64,000 nucleotides of DNA, from the NCBI RefSeq assembly GCF_000384215.1, contig NZ_KB913032.1:6595605-6659604 (forward strand). The letters run 5' to 3'. The notes under the pieces are model-generated. The model saw only the letters and a program-made list of their open reading frames with translations. It had not been told where the DNA came from and searched no databases. Shown here piece by piece: positions 42,755-51,546 of the stretch. Position numbers and translations under genes: made by a program. Position 1 is the first letter of the stretch. Every line of letters starts with the position of its first letter. This DNA comes from Amycolatopsis alba DSM 44262. GTDB lineage: Bacteria; Actinomycetota; Actinomycetes; Mycobacteriales; Pseudonocardiaceae.

Positions 42755-44386
42755 GTGCGTACCCCGCATCGAAATCCCGGAACACAACTCGTGCTTTCCG
42801 GCGTCACGAAACGTTTCGACGACCATGTCGTGCTCGACCAGGTCTCCTTCAGCGTCAAACCGGGGGAGAAGGCGGGAGTCATCGGCGACAACGGCTCGGG
42901 CAAGTCCACCCTGTTGAGGCTGATCGCTTGCCGCGATCGGGCGGACAACGGCACGGTGACCGTCACGGCGCCCGGAGGCGTCGGCTATCTCCCGCAGACG
43001 CTGGAGCTGTCCGGCACCGCCACGGTCGGGGACGCGATCGACCTCGCGCTGGCCGACCTCCGGGAGCTGGAATCCCGGTTGCGGGCGGCCGAGACTTCGC
43101 TGGAAACCGCCGAAGACCTGGCCGTTTACGGCGATCTCGTGACCGCCTACGAAGCCCGCGGCGGCTACGAGGCCGACGCCAGGGTGGAAGTCGCCCTGCA
43201 CGGACTCGGTCAGCCGGGCCTCGATCGCGGCCGCGCGCTGGGCAGCCTGTCCGGTGGACAGCGGTCGCGGCTGGCGCTCGCGGCCACCTTGGCCGCGTCG
43301 CCCGAACTGCTGTTGCTGGACGAGCCGACCAACGATCTCGACGACGAAGCCGTCGCCTGGCTGGAGAACCACCTCCGCGGGCATCGCGGCCGTCTCGTCG
43401 CGATCACCCACGACCGGACGTTCCTCAGCCGGGTCACCACCACGATCCTCGAGGTCGACGCCGACCGGCGGACCGTGCACCGGCACGGCAACGGCTACGC
43501 GGGTTATCTCGCGGCGAAGGAGGCCGCGCGGGCCAGGTGGGCCCGCGAGTACGAGGAGTGGCGGCTGGAGAAGTCCCGGTACGAAAGGATGGCGGACGTC
43601 AACATCGACCGGTTCTCGGCGATCCCGCGCAAGGCCCCGGCGGCCTTCAGCGGAGCGGGCGCGTTCCGGGCCCGGTCACGGGCGCACGGGGCGATGAGCC
43701 GGATCCGGTCGGCTCGCGAGCGGATCCAGCGGCTCGACGCGGACCCGGTCCCGCCACCACCGCAACCGCTCCGGTTCGCCGCGAGGATCGCCGCCGGTGA
43801 GGCGGAAGCCGACCGGTACGTCGTCAAGGTGGACGGTGTGTCGGTGGACGGCCGCCTGCCGCGGACGTCGCTCAGCGTGCTGCCCGGTGAGCGGGTGCTC
43901 GTGACCGGACCCAACGGGGCGGGGAAAACGACCCTGATGCGGGTGCTCGCCGGTGAACTGGCGCCGTCGACAGGGTCGGCGGAGCGAGCAGGCCGGATCG
44001 GGTTCCTGCACCAGAACGGCGGGCTCGCCGTCGACGCCCGGACCGTCCTGGCGGTCTTCGCCGGAGACAGCGACAGTGACGATGACGAGGAAGCGGCCGA
44101 GCGGCTGCTGTCGCTGGGCCTGTTCCGGGCGCCGGATCTGCGCAAGCCGGTGCGGGACCTGTCCGTCGGGCAGCGTCGCAGGCTGGAACTGGCGAGGCTG
44201 GTGACGGCCAGGACCGACCTGCTGCTGCTCGACGAGCCGACGAACCACCTCGCCCCGGACCTCGTGGAGGAGATGGAGCAGGCGCTCGCGGAGTACTCCG
44301 GCGCGCTGGTGGTCGTCACGCACGACCGGCGGATGCGCCGGACGTTCGAGGGCAGGCGGCTGGAATTGGTCACCTCAGCGGCGTGA
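42755..44386 (+). CDS. ABC-F ribosome-protection protein (antibiotic resistance type)
   Basis: The 543-residue product has two ATP-binding cassettes and no membrane helices: Walker A GDNGSGKST (44-52), signature LSGGQRSR, Walker B with DEPTNDLD; then GPNGAGKTT, LSVGQRRR and DEPTNHL. The interdomain linker (about 240-330) is basic and long enough to reach the peptidyl transferase centre. Such proteins displace macrolides, lincosamides, streptogramins or pleuromutilins. GTG start, AGGAGG 8 bp upstream. It is preceded by the leader attenuator. Confidence 0.9.
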   Translation: MRTPHRNPGTQLVLSGVTKRFDDHVVLDQVSFSVKPGEKAGVIGDNGSGKSTLLRLIACRDRADNGTVTVTAPGGVGYLPQTLELSGTATVGDAIDLALADLRELESRLRAAETSLETAEDLAVYGDLVTAYEARGGYEADARVEVALHGLGQPGLDRGRALGSLSGGQRSRLALAATLAASPELLLLDEPTNDLDDEAVAWLENHLRGHRGRLVAITHDRTFLSRVTTTILEVDADRRTVHRHGNGYAGYLAAKEAARARWAREYEEWRLEKSRYERMADVNIDRFSAIPRKAPAAFSGAGAFRARSRAHGAMSRIRSARERIQRLDADPVPPPPQPLRFAARIAAGEAEADRYVVKVDGVSVDGRLPRTSLSVLPGERVLVTGPNGAGKTTLMRVLAGELAPSTGSAERAGRIGFLHQNGGLAVDARTVLAVFAGDSDSDDDEEAAERLLSLGLFRAPDLRKPVRDLSVGQRRRLELARLVTARTDLLLLDEPTNHLAPDLVEEMEQALAEYSGALVVVTHDRRMRRTFEGRRLELVTSAA

Positions 44387-45743
44387 GAGGTCCGTCCACT
44401 TTGGCCGGGTTGAGACAGCTGTTCAGCCCGTCGACGAGAGAGCAGGTTCCGGGACCGCGCTTGAGCCGGTAGCCCTGCGGAACGCCGCCCGCGGTGACCA
44501 GTGCCTGGTACGCGGGAACGGCGTCCGTGGGGCGCCGGGTCAGCGCGGGGTCGGTGAGAGCGTCCACTGTGTACAGTCCGAAGCGGGCGCGGTAGCTGCC
44601 CCATTCGTAGTTGTCGGTGAGGCTCCAGTAGTTGTAGCCGATGAGGTTCATCCCGTCGGCCTTCGCTCGCTGGAGCCAGTACACGGTGTCGCGCACGTGG
44701 TCGCCGCGGGTGTAGTCCGCGTCGCGGAGCTTGCCGTTGTCGGTCGCCATGCCGTTCTCGACGATGTAGAGCGGCAGGCGCGGGAACCGGTTGTGGTAGC
44801 TGCGCAGCGCGTAGTAGATGCCTTCGGGCTGGAGCTTGACGTCCCAGAACTTGCCGGAGGCGGCGGCGAACACCGTCCAGTTGTCGACGCTGAGGCCGTA
44901 GTAGTAGTCGATGCCGATGAAGTCGAGCTTGTCCTTGACCTGGTCGAGGAAGAACCAGTCGGCCATCCCGTTGACCCCGGTGATGTAGGCCTGGTTGCTG
45001 GTGACCTTCGACGTCGGATCGAGTTCGTGGATCAGGTCGTAGGCCCGCCGGTGCGCCTGGACGACGTTGGACTGCGCCGCGAAGTACCGCGCGGTGCTCA
45101 GCGCGCCGACCTTCTGTTCGTTCTGGAGGAAGACGAGCGGCTCGTTGAACGTCACCCAAAGGACGTCTTGCCCGGCATAGCGCTGGACGATCTTCCGGCT
45201 GAAGTCCAGCCACGCGTCGGCCGTCCGTGTCTCGGCCCAGCCACCCTGGTCCAGCGCCCAGCCGGGGTAGACCCAGTGGTTGAGCGTGATCATCGGGGTC
45301 ATGCCCGCGGCCCGGACGTGCCGGAGCACGTCGTCGTAGAAGGCCAGTTCGGTCTCGTCCCACTTGCCGGGGGAGGGCTCGACGCGGGCCCACTCGACGC
45401 CGAAGCGATAGGTGGTGACGCCGAGCCCCGCCGCGAGGCGGATGTCGTCGGCGTAGCGGTGCCGGAAGTCGACGGAATCCCGGTACTCGTCGACACCGTC
45501 CTTGCCTGCGGAGCGGTCGACGAACCGCTTCCAGTTGCTGTCCGGGGCGCTGCCCTCGGACTGGTAACCCGACGACGCCACGCCCCAGTAGAAGTCACGG
45601 GACCAGCCGTCATCCTGCGATGCGGACGCGTTCACGGCCGAAAGTGTCGCGCATAGTGAGACGGCGAGAAGGAAACCGAGTCCTCGGCGTAATCTTCTCC
45701 GATGCTCCGGCCACTTCGTCCATCGTTCACCGGTGTCCGCCAT
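44370..45743 (-). CDS. Secreted GH1 beta-glycosidase
   Basis: The 457-residue product has a Sec signal (RRGLGFLLAVSLCATLSA, cleavage near ASA/SQ), then a GH1 TIM barrel. It has acid/base Glu in TFNEP (about 187), nucleophile Glu in LYIVENGM (about 366), FYWGVASSGYQSEG at the start and NYWSLTDNYEW at the aglycone site. Secretion of a GH1 enzyme is less common than cytoplasmic location. The ATG at 45743 is chosen. Its end overlaps the ABC-F end by 17 bp, tail to tail. Confidence 0.9.
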   Translation of the reverse strand: MADTGERWTKWPEHRRRLRRGLGFLLAVSLCATLSAVNASASQDDGWSRDFYWGVASSGYQSEGSAPDSNWKRFVDRSAGKDGVDEYRDSVDFRHRYADDIRLAAGLGVTTYRFGVEWARVEPSPGKWDETELAFYDDVLRHVRAAGMTPMITLNHWVYPGWALDQGGWAETRTADAWLDFSRKIVQRYAGQDVLWVTFNEPLVFLQNEQKVGALSTARYFAAQSNVVQAHRRAYDLIHELDPTSKVTSNQAYITGVNGMADWFFLDQVKDKLDFIGIDYYYGLSVDNWTVFAAASGKFWDVKLQPEGIYYALRSYHNRFPRLPLYIVENGMATDNGKLRDADYTRGDHVRDTVYWLQRAKADGMNLIGYNYWSLTDNYEWGSYRARFGLYTVDALTDPALTRRPTDAVPAYQALVTAGGVPQGYRLKRGPGTCSLVDGLNSCLNPAKVDGPLTPLR

Positions 45744-45816
45744 CTTCCGGACGCTAACCGGGGTGAACGGTGTGAACAAGCGGCCGTCCGGGGACTTCGA
45801 CGATGACGTTGGGGAG

Positions 45817-46665
45817 ATGATCGACTTGACCGGCAGCACGGTCCGCCATGCCGTCTATCTGCCGCCTTTCGGCCCGTTCGGTGAGCCAGGGGTGCTCGTC
45901 GACCTCGCCGTACGCGCCGAGGCCGCTGGCTGGGACGGCTTTTTCCTGTGGGACCACGTGGTCGCGGACACGATGCCCATCGCGGATCCGTGGACCACGC
46001 TCGGCGCCATCGCGCATGCCACCAGCAGGCTGTTGTTCGGGCCGATGATCACGCCACCCGCCCGGCGCCGCCCGTGGGTGGTCGCCCGGCACGCGTCGAC
46101 GGTCAGCAGGCTCTCCGGCGGGCGGCTGATCCTCGGCACCGGGCTCGGCTCGGACGAATCCGGTGACTTCAGCCGATTCGGTGAACAGACCGACCTGCTG
46201 ACCCGGTCGGCGATGTTCGACGAAGGCCTCGACGTCATCCGCGCGATCTGGTCCGGCAGGCGATTCGACCACGACGGCGCGCACTACCAGGTCGCGCTCG
46301 CCGAGGCGCCGCCCGAGCCGTTCCCGATCCCGATCTGGGTGGCGAGTTCCACCGACAATCCGCGCGTGGTCCGGCGGGCCGCGTTGTGCGACGGGATCTT
46401 CCCGAACCCGGAGGACCACACCCCGACCGCCGAGGAGATCGCCGACACCCACCGCGCGCTCAGTCTCGCCGGGCTCGAGCCGGGGCGTCCTTTCGACGTC
46501 GCGGTCGCGGGGAACGCGAGCCTCGCGTGGGAGGAGCCGATCAAGGTCGATCTCCCCGCGCTGGGCCAGGCCGGGATGACGTGGTGGATGGAATCGCTGA
46601 TGTCCCACGATCCGCTGGAGCTTTCCCAGAAGATCGTGGACGCCGGCCCGCCGCGGTGGTCATGA
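45817..46665 (+). CDS. Luciferase-like (LLM) oxidoreductase, second
   Basis: The 282-residue product is a bacterial luciferase-like barrel: PFGEPGVLVDLAVRAEAAGWDGFFLWDHV, then SRLLFGPMITPPARRRPWVVAR, and GGRLILGTGLG at the F420 or FMN phosphate. It is probably F420-dependent. The ATG at 45817 follows GGGGAG. Its last 125 bp overlap the opposite-strand MFS gene. Confidence 0.84.
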   Translation: MIDLTGSTVRHAVYLPPFGPFGEPGVLVDLAVRAEAAGWDGFFLWDHVVADTMPIADPWTTLGAIAHATSRLLFGPMITPPARRRPWVVARHASTVSRLSGGRLILGTGLGSDESGDFSRFGEQTDLLTRSAMFDEGLDVIRAIWSGRRFDHDGAHYQVALAEAPPEPFPIPIWVASSTDNPRVVRRAALCDGIFPNPEDHTPTAEEIADTHRALSLAGLEPGRPFDVAVAGNASLAWEEPIKVDLPALGQAGMTWWMESLMSHDPLELSQKIVDAGPPRWS

Positions 46666-47992
46666 CGAGCGCACTGGCCAGGAGCGGCGGCAGGGCCCAC
46701 AGCGCGGCGGTGAGGTAACCGTCCCGGTCGGGGAGCATGCTTCCGTCCGGGGTGGCGGCGGCGAGCAAGGAACCGGCCAGGGCGCTGCCGAGACTGAAAC
46801 CGATACTGCGGATGATCTGGTTGATCGAGAGCACGCTGGCGGTCTCTTCCTGCGGCACGCCGACGAGGACGAGCTTGGGCATCAAGGCGAAGACACCCCC
46901 GACGGCGAAGCCGAGCATGGCGATCGCGGCGAGGACGGCCAGGAACGATTCACTGGCGGCGACGAACAACAGCGCGCCCACGATGGCGATCGCCGCGGAC
47001 AGCGCGTAGGTCCATCGTTCGGTGATGCGTGCGGCAAGGCGGGGCACTGCCTTGCCCGCGAGGAATCCGAGCAGGGAGAACGGGATCAGCGCCGCACCGG
47101 CGGCGACACCGGGGAGCGCGAATCCGTACTGGGCGCCGCCGGGGGTCTGGACGTAGCGCGTGAGCAGGCTGAACAGCAAGTACAACCCCAACCCGGCGAT
47201 CAGGATCGCCGAGTTCGCGCGCAGGACGGGCCCTTGGCGCAGCAACCGGAGGTTCACCAGCGGCGCTTCGGCGCGCAGTTCGATGATCACCCAGACGGCG
47301 AGGATCGCGACAGAACCGGCGAGGACGCCACCGGCGAGCCAACCGGTCTTCCAGATCGAGGGGTGAGCGATGACCAAGAGAAGTCCGAGCGAGCCCAAGG
47401 CGAGGAGAATCGCGCCCGCGACGTCGATCCGAGGGCGTTCTCCCGGCTCCTCGACAGGCAGCGCGCGCCACGCGATCACCAGCCCGGCGACGGACAACAC
47501 GAATCCGAGCCCGTAGGCGGCACGCAGCCCGGCGAGCTGGTCGAGCAGGCTGATCACCGGGTACCCGACCCCGATACCCACTGTCGACGCGACGGACAAC
47601 AGGGCGATCGTCGACGCCGACCGCTCCGGCGGCAGATGCGCGCGGGCGACGCTCATCAACAGCGCGCCCACGGCCACCCCGAGGCCCTGCAGAGCGCGGC
47701 CGATCAGCAAGGCCACGAACGGAAGCGGGAGAACCGTCAGCAGGCCGCCCGCCGCGACCAAGGTGAGGGTGGTCAGGATCGTGGTGCGGCGAAACGGGCC
47801 GCTGCCGAGCCTGCCGAGGACTGGGCCCGCGATCGCACCGGCGAACAAGGTGACCGTAAGGGTCCACTGCGCGGCATCGAGAGACACGTGCAACCCGGTG
47901 GCGACCGGAGTGATGAGAGGCGCTCCGACACTGCCGATCACCGCCGCCGACAACGCCGTGCACACCAGCGCCGTGCTCAGCCGCCCGCTCAT
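46541..47992 (-). CDS. MFS drug-efflux transporter (14-helix, DHA2-like)
   Basis: The 483-residue product has 13-14 predicted membrane helices. Motif A-like RLGSGPFRRTTIL and motif C-like SVASTVGIGVGYP suggest drug:proton antiport. A Ser/Pro/Arg-rich tail of about 35 residues beyond the last helix (RRPRSSGKAPADRG onward) is encoded antisense to the end of the oxidoreductase gene. It starts in a 4-base overlap with the TetR stop, so regulator and pump form an operon. Confidence 0.86.
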   Translation of the reverse strand: MSGRLSTALVCTALSAAVIGSVGAPLITPVATGLHVSLDAAQWTLTVTLFAGAIAGPVLGRLGSGPFRRTTILTTLTLVAAGGLLTVLPLPFVALLIGRALQGLGVAVGALLMSVARAHLPPERSASTIALLSVASTVGIGVGYPVISLLDQLAGLRAAYGLGFVLSVAGLVIAWRALPVEEPGERPRIDVAGAILLALGSLGLLLVIAHPSIWKTGWLAGGVLAGSVAILAVWVIIELRAEAPLVNLRLLRQGPVLRANSAILIAGLGLYLLFSLLTRYVQTPGGAQYGFALPGVAAGAALIPFSLLGFLAGKAVPRLAARITERWTYALSAAIAIVGALLFVAASESFLAVLAAIAMLGFAVGGVFALMPKLVLVGVPQEETASVLSINQIIRSIGFSLGSALAGSLLAAATPDGSMLPDRDGYLTAALWALPPLLASALVMTTAAGRRPRSSGKAPADRGTSAIPSTTSSRPGPARGDRP

Positions 47993-48561
47993 CGGTTCGT
48001 GTCGGACGTGATGTGCGCGAACAATCCCGGCTGGATCCTGGTGCGGACACCGTCCGCCCAGCCCGCGTCGACGTGCTCGACGTCCATCGCGGCCCCGGCG
48101 TTCAACAGCATCCCGAAGGCGAGGAATGTCTTCACGGACACCGGTTCGAGCCCGGTGCCCTCCTCGGTCGTATCCCACATCCGCGCGAAACACGCCCGTA
48201 CCGCGTCCCGCACCTCGGGGTCGCCGCACGCGGCGAAACCCTGAAGCTGCAGCAGTAAGCCGGTCCGGTCGGCCAGCTGGTCGAAGTACCGGGCGCCCAT
48301 CGCCGAAAGCGCGTCCAGACCGTCCTTTCCCGCGCCCGCCTCGCGCATTCCATCGCTGACGGCCTCGAACGCCGCCTGGACGAGTTCGAGGAACAGGGCC
48401 TTCTTCGTCCCGAACATCCTGAAGATGTAGGCCTGCGTGATCCCGGCCTCCCGCGCGATCGCCTCTGTCGAAGCCCCGTGCAACCCGTGGTCGGCGAACT
48501 CCTTCGCCGCGATGGTCAGCACCTGGGCTCGTCGTTCGGTTCCGCTCATCCGTCCGGCCAT
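47989..48561 (-). CDS. TetR-family regulator of the MFS pump
   Basis: The 190-residue product has the TetR helix-turn-helix FADHGLHGASTEAIAREAGI with TQAYIFRMFGTKKALF. The C-terminal helical domain includes LLQLQGFAACGDPEVRDAVRACF, seen in efflux-linked TetR proteins. ATG at 48561 is chosen (one at 48549 is possible). Confidence 0.88.
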   Translation of the reverse strand: MAGRMSGTERRAQVLTIAAKEFADHGLHGASTEAIAREAGITQAYIFRMFGTKKALFLELVQAAFEAVSDGMREAGAGKDGLDALSAMGARYFDQLADRTGLLLQLQGFAACGDPEVRDAVRACFARMWDTTEEGTGLEPVSVKTFLAFGMLLNAGAAMDVEHVDAGWADGVRTRIQPGLFAHITSDTNR

Positions 48562-48570
48562 GACTGCCAA

Positions 48571-48592
48571 GTTACTGGTTACTAACTACTAA
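48571..48592. promoter_or_regulatory. Possible TetR binding site
   Basis: Three direct 7-bp repeats, GTTACTG, GTTACTA and ACTACTA, stand 10 bp before the TetR start in an AT-rich patch. Their arrangement is direct rather than palindromic, so assignment is tentative. Confidence 0.35.
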
Positions 48593-48620
48593 ATAAAGGT
48601 GATGTGCGTCTACCGCCGTA

Positions 48621-48798
48621 CCTCGCGTGATTGGGGACGTGACTCACGTGATTGAGCCCGTAACTCGCGTGCGCGGGCCCGTAACTCGCGTGATTGAGCC
48701 CGGAACTCACGTGATCGGTTTCAGATCACGTGAGTTCCGCCTCTGATCACGCGAGTCACGTCCCCGAGTACGCGAGTTCCGGGCCCGCGCATGTGAGT
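48621..48798. repeat. 21-bp-period array that inverts at its centre
   Basis: Four 21-bp units, like ACTCGCGTGATTGAGCCCGGA, begin at 48621, 48642, 48663 and 48684. A perfect 12-bp-arm palindrome with a 7-base loop follows at 48705-48735. Three 21-bp units in opposite orientation start at 48736, 48757 and 48778. The array lies between the TetR gene and a CGNR regulator. It is non-coding. Confidence 0.75.
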
Positions 48799-48943
48799 GC
48801 TGTGTCCATAGTGGACAGACGTTACATCCTTCGCGGGATTCCGTTGCTCCGAACGACTTCACCGTCCTTGCGGTGCGGCGCGGCTTTGATAGCGTCACCG
48901 TGGGCGTCCTGCGAACCAGTGACGTCGGGGGAAGAGGTGGGGG
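48799..48943. other. Upstream region of the CGNR gene
   Basis: The rest of the 382-bp gap that starts at 48562. It holds only the presumed promoter and the GGTGGGGG ribosome site; no other feature was seen. Confidence 0.35.
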
Positions 48944-49531
48944 ATGAACGACGAGCCGGACGGGACGAGACTCGACGGGCACCACGCGATACACCTGGAA
49001 ACCGGGGTCGCGCTGATCAACGCCCTGACCGGAGACCATGTCCACGGCAAACCGAAACCCGCGCCGGTCGGCCACGACCTGGTCCGTGCCGCCGCCGAGG
49101 CGCTCAGGCAGTCGGACGGTCAGGTGGATCTCCCGGTGGCGGAACGGCTTCGTGCGGTCGCCTCGCGGCTGCGGGAGATCATCGAGTCGCTCTCCCGGCG
49201 GGAGTACGACCAGGCGGCCGGGCTGCTCAACCGGATGCTCGCCGACAGCAAGGCCCGTCCGCACCTGCACCGGCACGGCGATCAGTCGTGGCATCTGCAT
49301 TTCCACAGCCCCGACGCCGATCTCGTGCAGCAGTGGACGGCGGGGCTGGCGGTGTCGGTGGCCGCGGCGCTCGGTGACCACATTCCGCATCGCGTCGGGC
49401 TGTGCGCGGCGCCGCGCTGCGATCAGGTGTACATCGACGCGAGTCAGGCGCAGATCAAGCGGTTCTGCGGGCTGGCCTGCCAGAACCGGGTGAAGGCCGC
49501 CGCGTACCGCGCCCGCCGGTCAGGTCCGTGA
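48944..49531 (+). CDS. CGNR zinc-finger regulator (ABATE domain)
   Basis: The 195-residue product has an N-terminal ABATE-like helical domain (1-140) and a C-terminal CGNR-type zinc finger (about 152-190) with LCAAPRCDQVYID and RFCGLACQNRVKAAAYRARR. The second pair reads FCGLAC instead of the classic CGNR. Such proteins are transcription regulators. The end overlaps the opposite PIG-L gene by 12 bp. Confidence 0.8.
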   Translation: MNDEPDGTRLDGHHAIHLETGVALINALTGDHVHGKPKPAPVGHDLVRAAAEALRQSDGQVDLPVAERLRAVASRLREIIESLSRREYDQAAGLLNRMLADSKARPHLHRHGDQSWHLHFHSPDADLVQQWTAGLAVSVAAALGDHIPHRVGLCAAPRCDQVYIDASQAQIKRFCGLACQNRVKAAAYRARRSGP

Positions 49532-50272
49532 ACCGGGCGGCGTCGCGTCGATGTACCACTCGCGGCTGAACGCGAAACCGAAGAGCGGTGCGGGAAGCCG
49601 GGTCACGACGCGCATCAGTGGCGCGAGTCTGCCGGTCCCCTCGACCTGTGAGGAATGAGCGGCGATCGCGGCCTGCTTCTGGCGCGCGAAACGCCGGATG
49701 TCGAAGACGTGGGTGATCTCGGAGCGGGCACTGTAGGCGCGGAGCAGGGCGTCGACGTCGTAGCGGAACGGTATCCGTGCCAGGCGCACGATCCGCACCA
49801 GCCGGGCGACGGTGTCGCGGGGGATGGTGGCTTCCAGCAGCCGGACGTCGCCGGCGAGTTCCGCCGCCCGTTTGCCGACTTCGTGCACTTTGACGTGGTC
49901 GCGGTGGCCGTAGCCCCCGTTGCGGTCGTAGCTCAGCAGCACGGATGCCCGCTCCTCGCGCAGGATCGCGACGAGCCGTGCCGCCGCTTCGTCGGTGCTC
50001 GCGCGGACGAACCGGACCCAGCCCGGCGGATCCGGGTAGAGGATCGCGCCGTGGCCGCTGCCGGCGTATCCGAGGTGGACGACCCGCTCGACGCCCAGCA
50101 CCTTCGCGCTCGCCTCGAGTTCCGCACGACGTGACGCGTCGGCGCCTTTCATGTCGATCGTGGCGACCACCAGGACGACCCGGTGCCCGTCGGCCGCGGC
50201 GCGGGCGAGGGTTCCGCCGGTCAGCAGCGCTTCGTCGTCGGGGTGCGCGTGGAAGGCCACGATGGTCGTCAC
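49520..50272 (-). CDS. PIG-L family N-deacetylase
   Basis: The 250-residue product has the zinc site of the LmbE/PIG-L family: AHPDDEALLTGG near the start, with a second His in YGHRDHVKVHEVG (about 125-137). Relatives include MshB and Mca of mycothiol metabolism. The GTG at 50272 puts VTTIVAFHAHPDDE at the N-terminus; a TTG 42 bp upstream is an alternative. Confidence 0.87.
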   Translation of the reverse strand: MTTIVAFHAHPDDEALLTGGTLARAAADGHRVVLVVATIDMKGADASRRAELEASAKVLGVERVVHLGYAGSGHGAILYPDPPGWVRFVRASTDEAAARLVAILREERASVLLSYDRNGGYGHRDHVKVHEVGKRAAELAGDVRLLEATIPRDTVARLVRIVRLARIPFRYDVDALLRAYSARSEITHVFDIRRFARQKQAAIAAHSSQVEGTGRLAPLMRVVTRLPAPLFGFAFSREWYIDATPPGSRT

Positions 50273-50368
50273 GCTCCGAGCATGCCCGAGGTCGCGGAAA
50301 CAGTCGGTGGTCAAGTCTTGACCGTCCGTCGATCTCGTGGGTAATCTCTCCTTTACTTTCCAATAGTA

Positions 50369-50381
50369 AGGAAAGTTTCCT
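50369..50381. promoter_or_regulatory. Palindrome AGGAAAGTTTCCT before the GH5 gene
   Basis: A perfect 13-bp palindrome with a central G lies 69 bp before the GH5 ATG, within an AT-rich patch (50350-50390) that also has ACTTTCC/GGAAAGT arms. It is a likely repressor or activator site for the hydrolase. Confidence 0.6.
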
Positions 50382-50449
50382 ATTTAATCCCGCCGCCCTG
50401 ACCGTCGGCGCACCGACGCCGGTGCCGTCGACGCGAGAGGAGAAGCCGA

Positions 50450-51529
50450 ATGCGTTGGGACAAGATCCGTCTCCGGGTGACGGCCGCGCTGGCCGCCGGA
50501 CTGCTGGCCCCGGTCGCCGCCGCGAGCACCTCGATGGCGACCGAGACCGCGGCAGAACCCGCAACGCAGGCAGCCGCCGCGCTGCCGCCGGGCAGTCCGG
50601 CGGCGATCAACGGACAGCTGAAGGTCTGCGGCCTCCAGCTCTGCAACTCCGCGGGTAAGCCGATCCAGCTCCGTGGCATGAGCACCCACGGAATCCAGTG
50701 GTACAGCCAGTGTGTGAAGACCGCTTCGCTCGACGCGCTGGCCAACGACTGGAAGGCCGACGTCCTCCGGATCTCCATGTACATCCAGGAAGGCGGCTAC
50801 GAGACCAACCCGCGCAAGTTCACCGACATGGTGCACGGGTACATCGAAGAAGCCACCAAACGCGGGTTGTACGCCCTGGTCGACTGGCACCAGCTGACCC
50901 CTGGTGACCCGAACGCGAACCTCGGCCGCGCCAAGACGTTCTTCACCGAGATCGCCCAGCGGCACAAGGACAAGACCAACATCATCTACGACATCGCCAA
51001 CGAGCCCAACAACGTCAGCTGGGACCGCGTCCGCAGCTACGCGGAGCAGATGATCCCGGTCATCCGCGCCCAGGACCCGGACGGTGTCGTGCTCGTGGGC
51101 ACCCACGGGTGGGGCTCGCTCGGCATCTCCGACGGTCGCGACGAGACCGACGTCATCAACAACCCGGTGCGTGCCACCAACTTCATGTACACGTTCCACT
51201 TCTACGCGGCGTCGCACAGAACCGAGTACTTCACCGCGCTGAGCCGGGCCGCGAGCAAGATCCCGCTGTTCGTGACCGAGTTCGGCACCCAGACCGCCAG
51301 TGGTGACGGCGGGAACGATTTCACCAACTCCCAGAAGTACCTGGACTTCCTGGCGTCGAAGAAGATCAGCTGGACCAACTGGAACTTTTCCGACGACAAC
51401 CGTTCGGGAGCGGTGTTCAAACCGGGCACCTGCGCGGGCAGTTCGTTCACCGGCACGGCTCCGCTGAAGCCCGCCGGTGCCTGGATCCGGGACCGCATCC
51501 GCACCGCGGACGACTTCCCGACCTCCTGA
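50450..51529 (+). CDS. Secreted GH5 endoglucanase
   Basis: The 359-residue product has a Sec signal (RLRVTAALAAGLLAPVAAA). The GH5 barrel (about 50-340) starts LKVCGLQLCNSAGKPIQLRGMSTHG, with acid/base Glu in IYDIANEPN (about 184), HFYAASHR, and nucleophile Glu in PLFVTEFGT (about 277). No carbohydrate-binding module is attached. It likely cuts cellulose-type beta-1,4-glucans. RBS GAGAGGAGAAG is seen. Confidence 0.93.
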   Translation: MRWDKIRLRVTAALAAGLLAPVAAASTSMATETAAEPATQAAAALPPGSPAAINGQLKVCGLQLCNSAGKPIQLRGMSTHGIQWYSQCVKTASLDALANDWKADVLRISMYIQEGGYETNPRKFTDMVHGYIEEATKRGLYALVDWHQLTPGDPNANLGRAKTFFTEIAQRHKDKTNIIYDIANEPNNVSWDRVRSYAEQMIPVIRAQDPDGVVLVGTHGWGSLGISDGRDETDVINNPVRATNFMYTFHFYAASHRTEYFTALSRAASKIPLFVTEFGTQTASGDGGNDFTNSQKYLDFLASKKISWTNWNFSDDNRSGAVFKPGTCAGSSFTGTAPLKPAGAWIRDRIRTADDFPTS

Positions 51530-51546
51530 TCCCGGCAGCGCGCAAC

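Noticed and set aside
48621..48798. CRISPR array
   Set aside because: The 21-bp units are directly adjacent with no unique spacers, they invert at the centre, and no cas genes are present.
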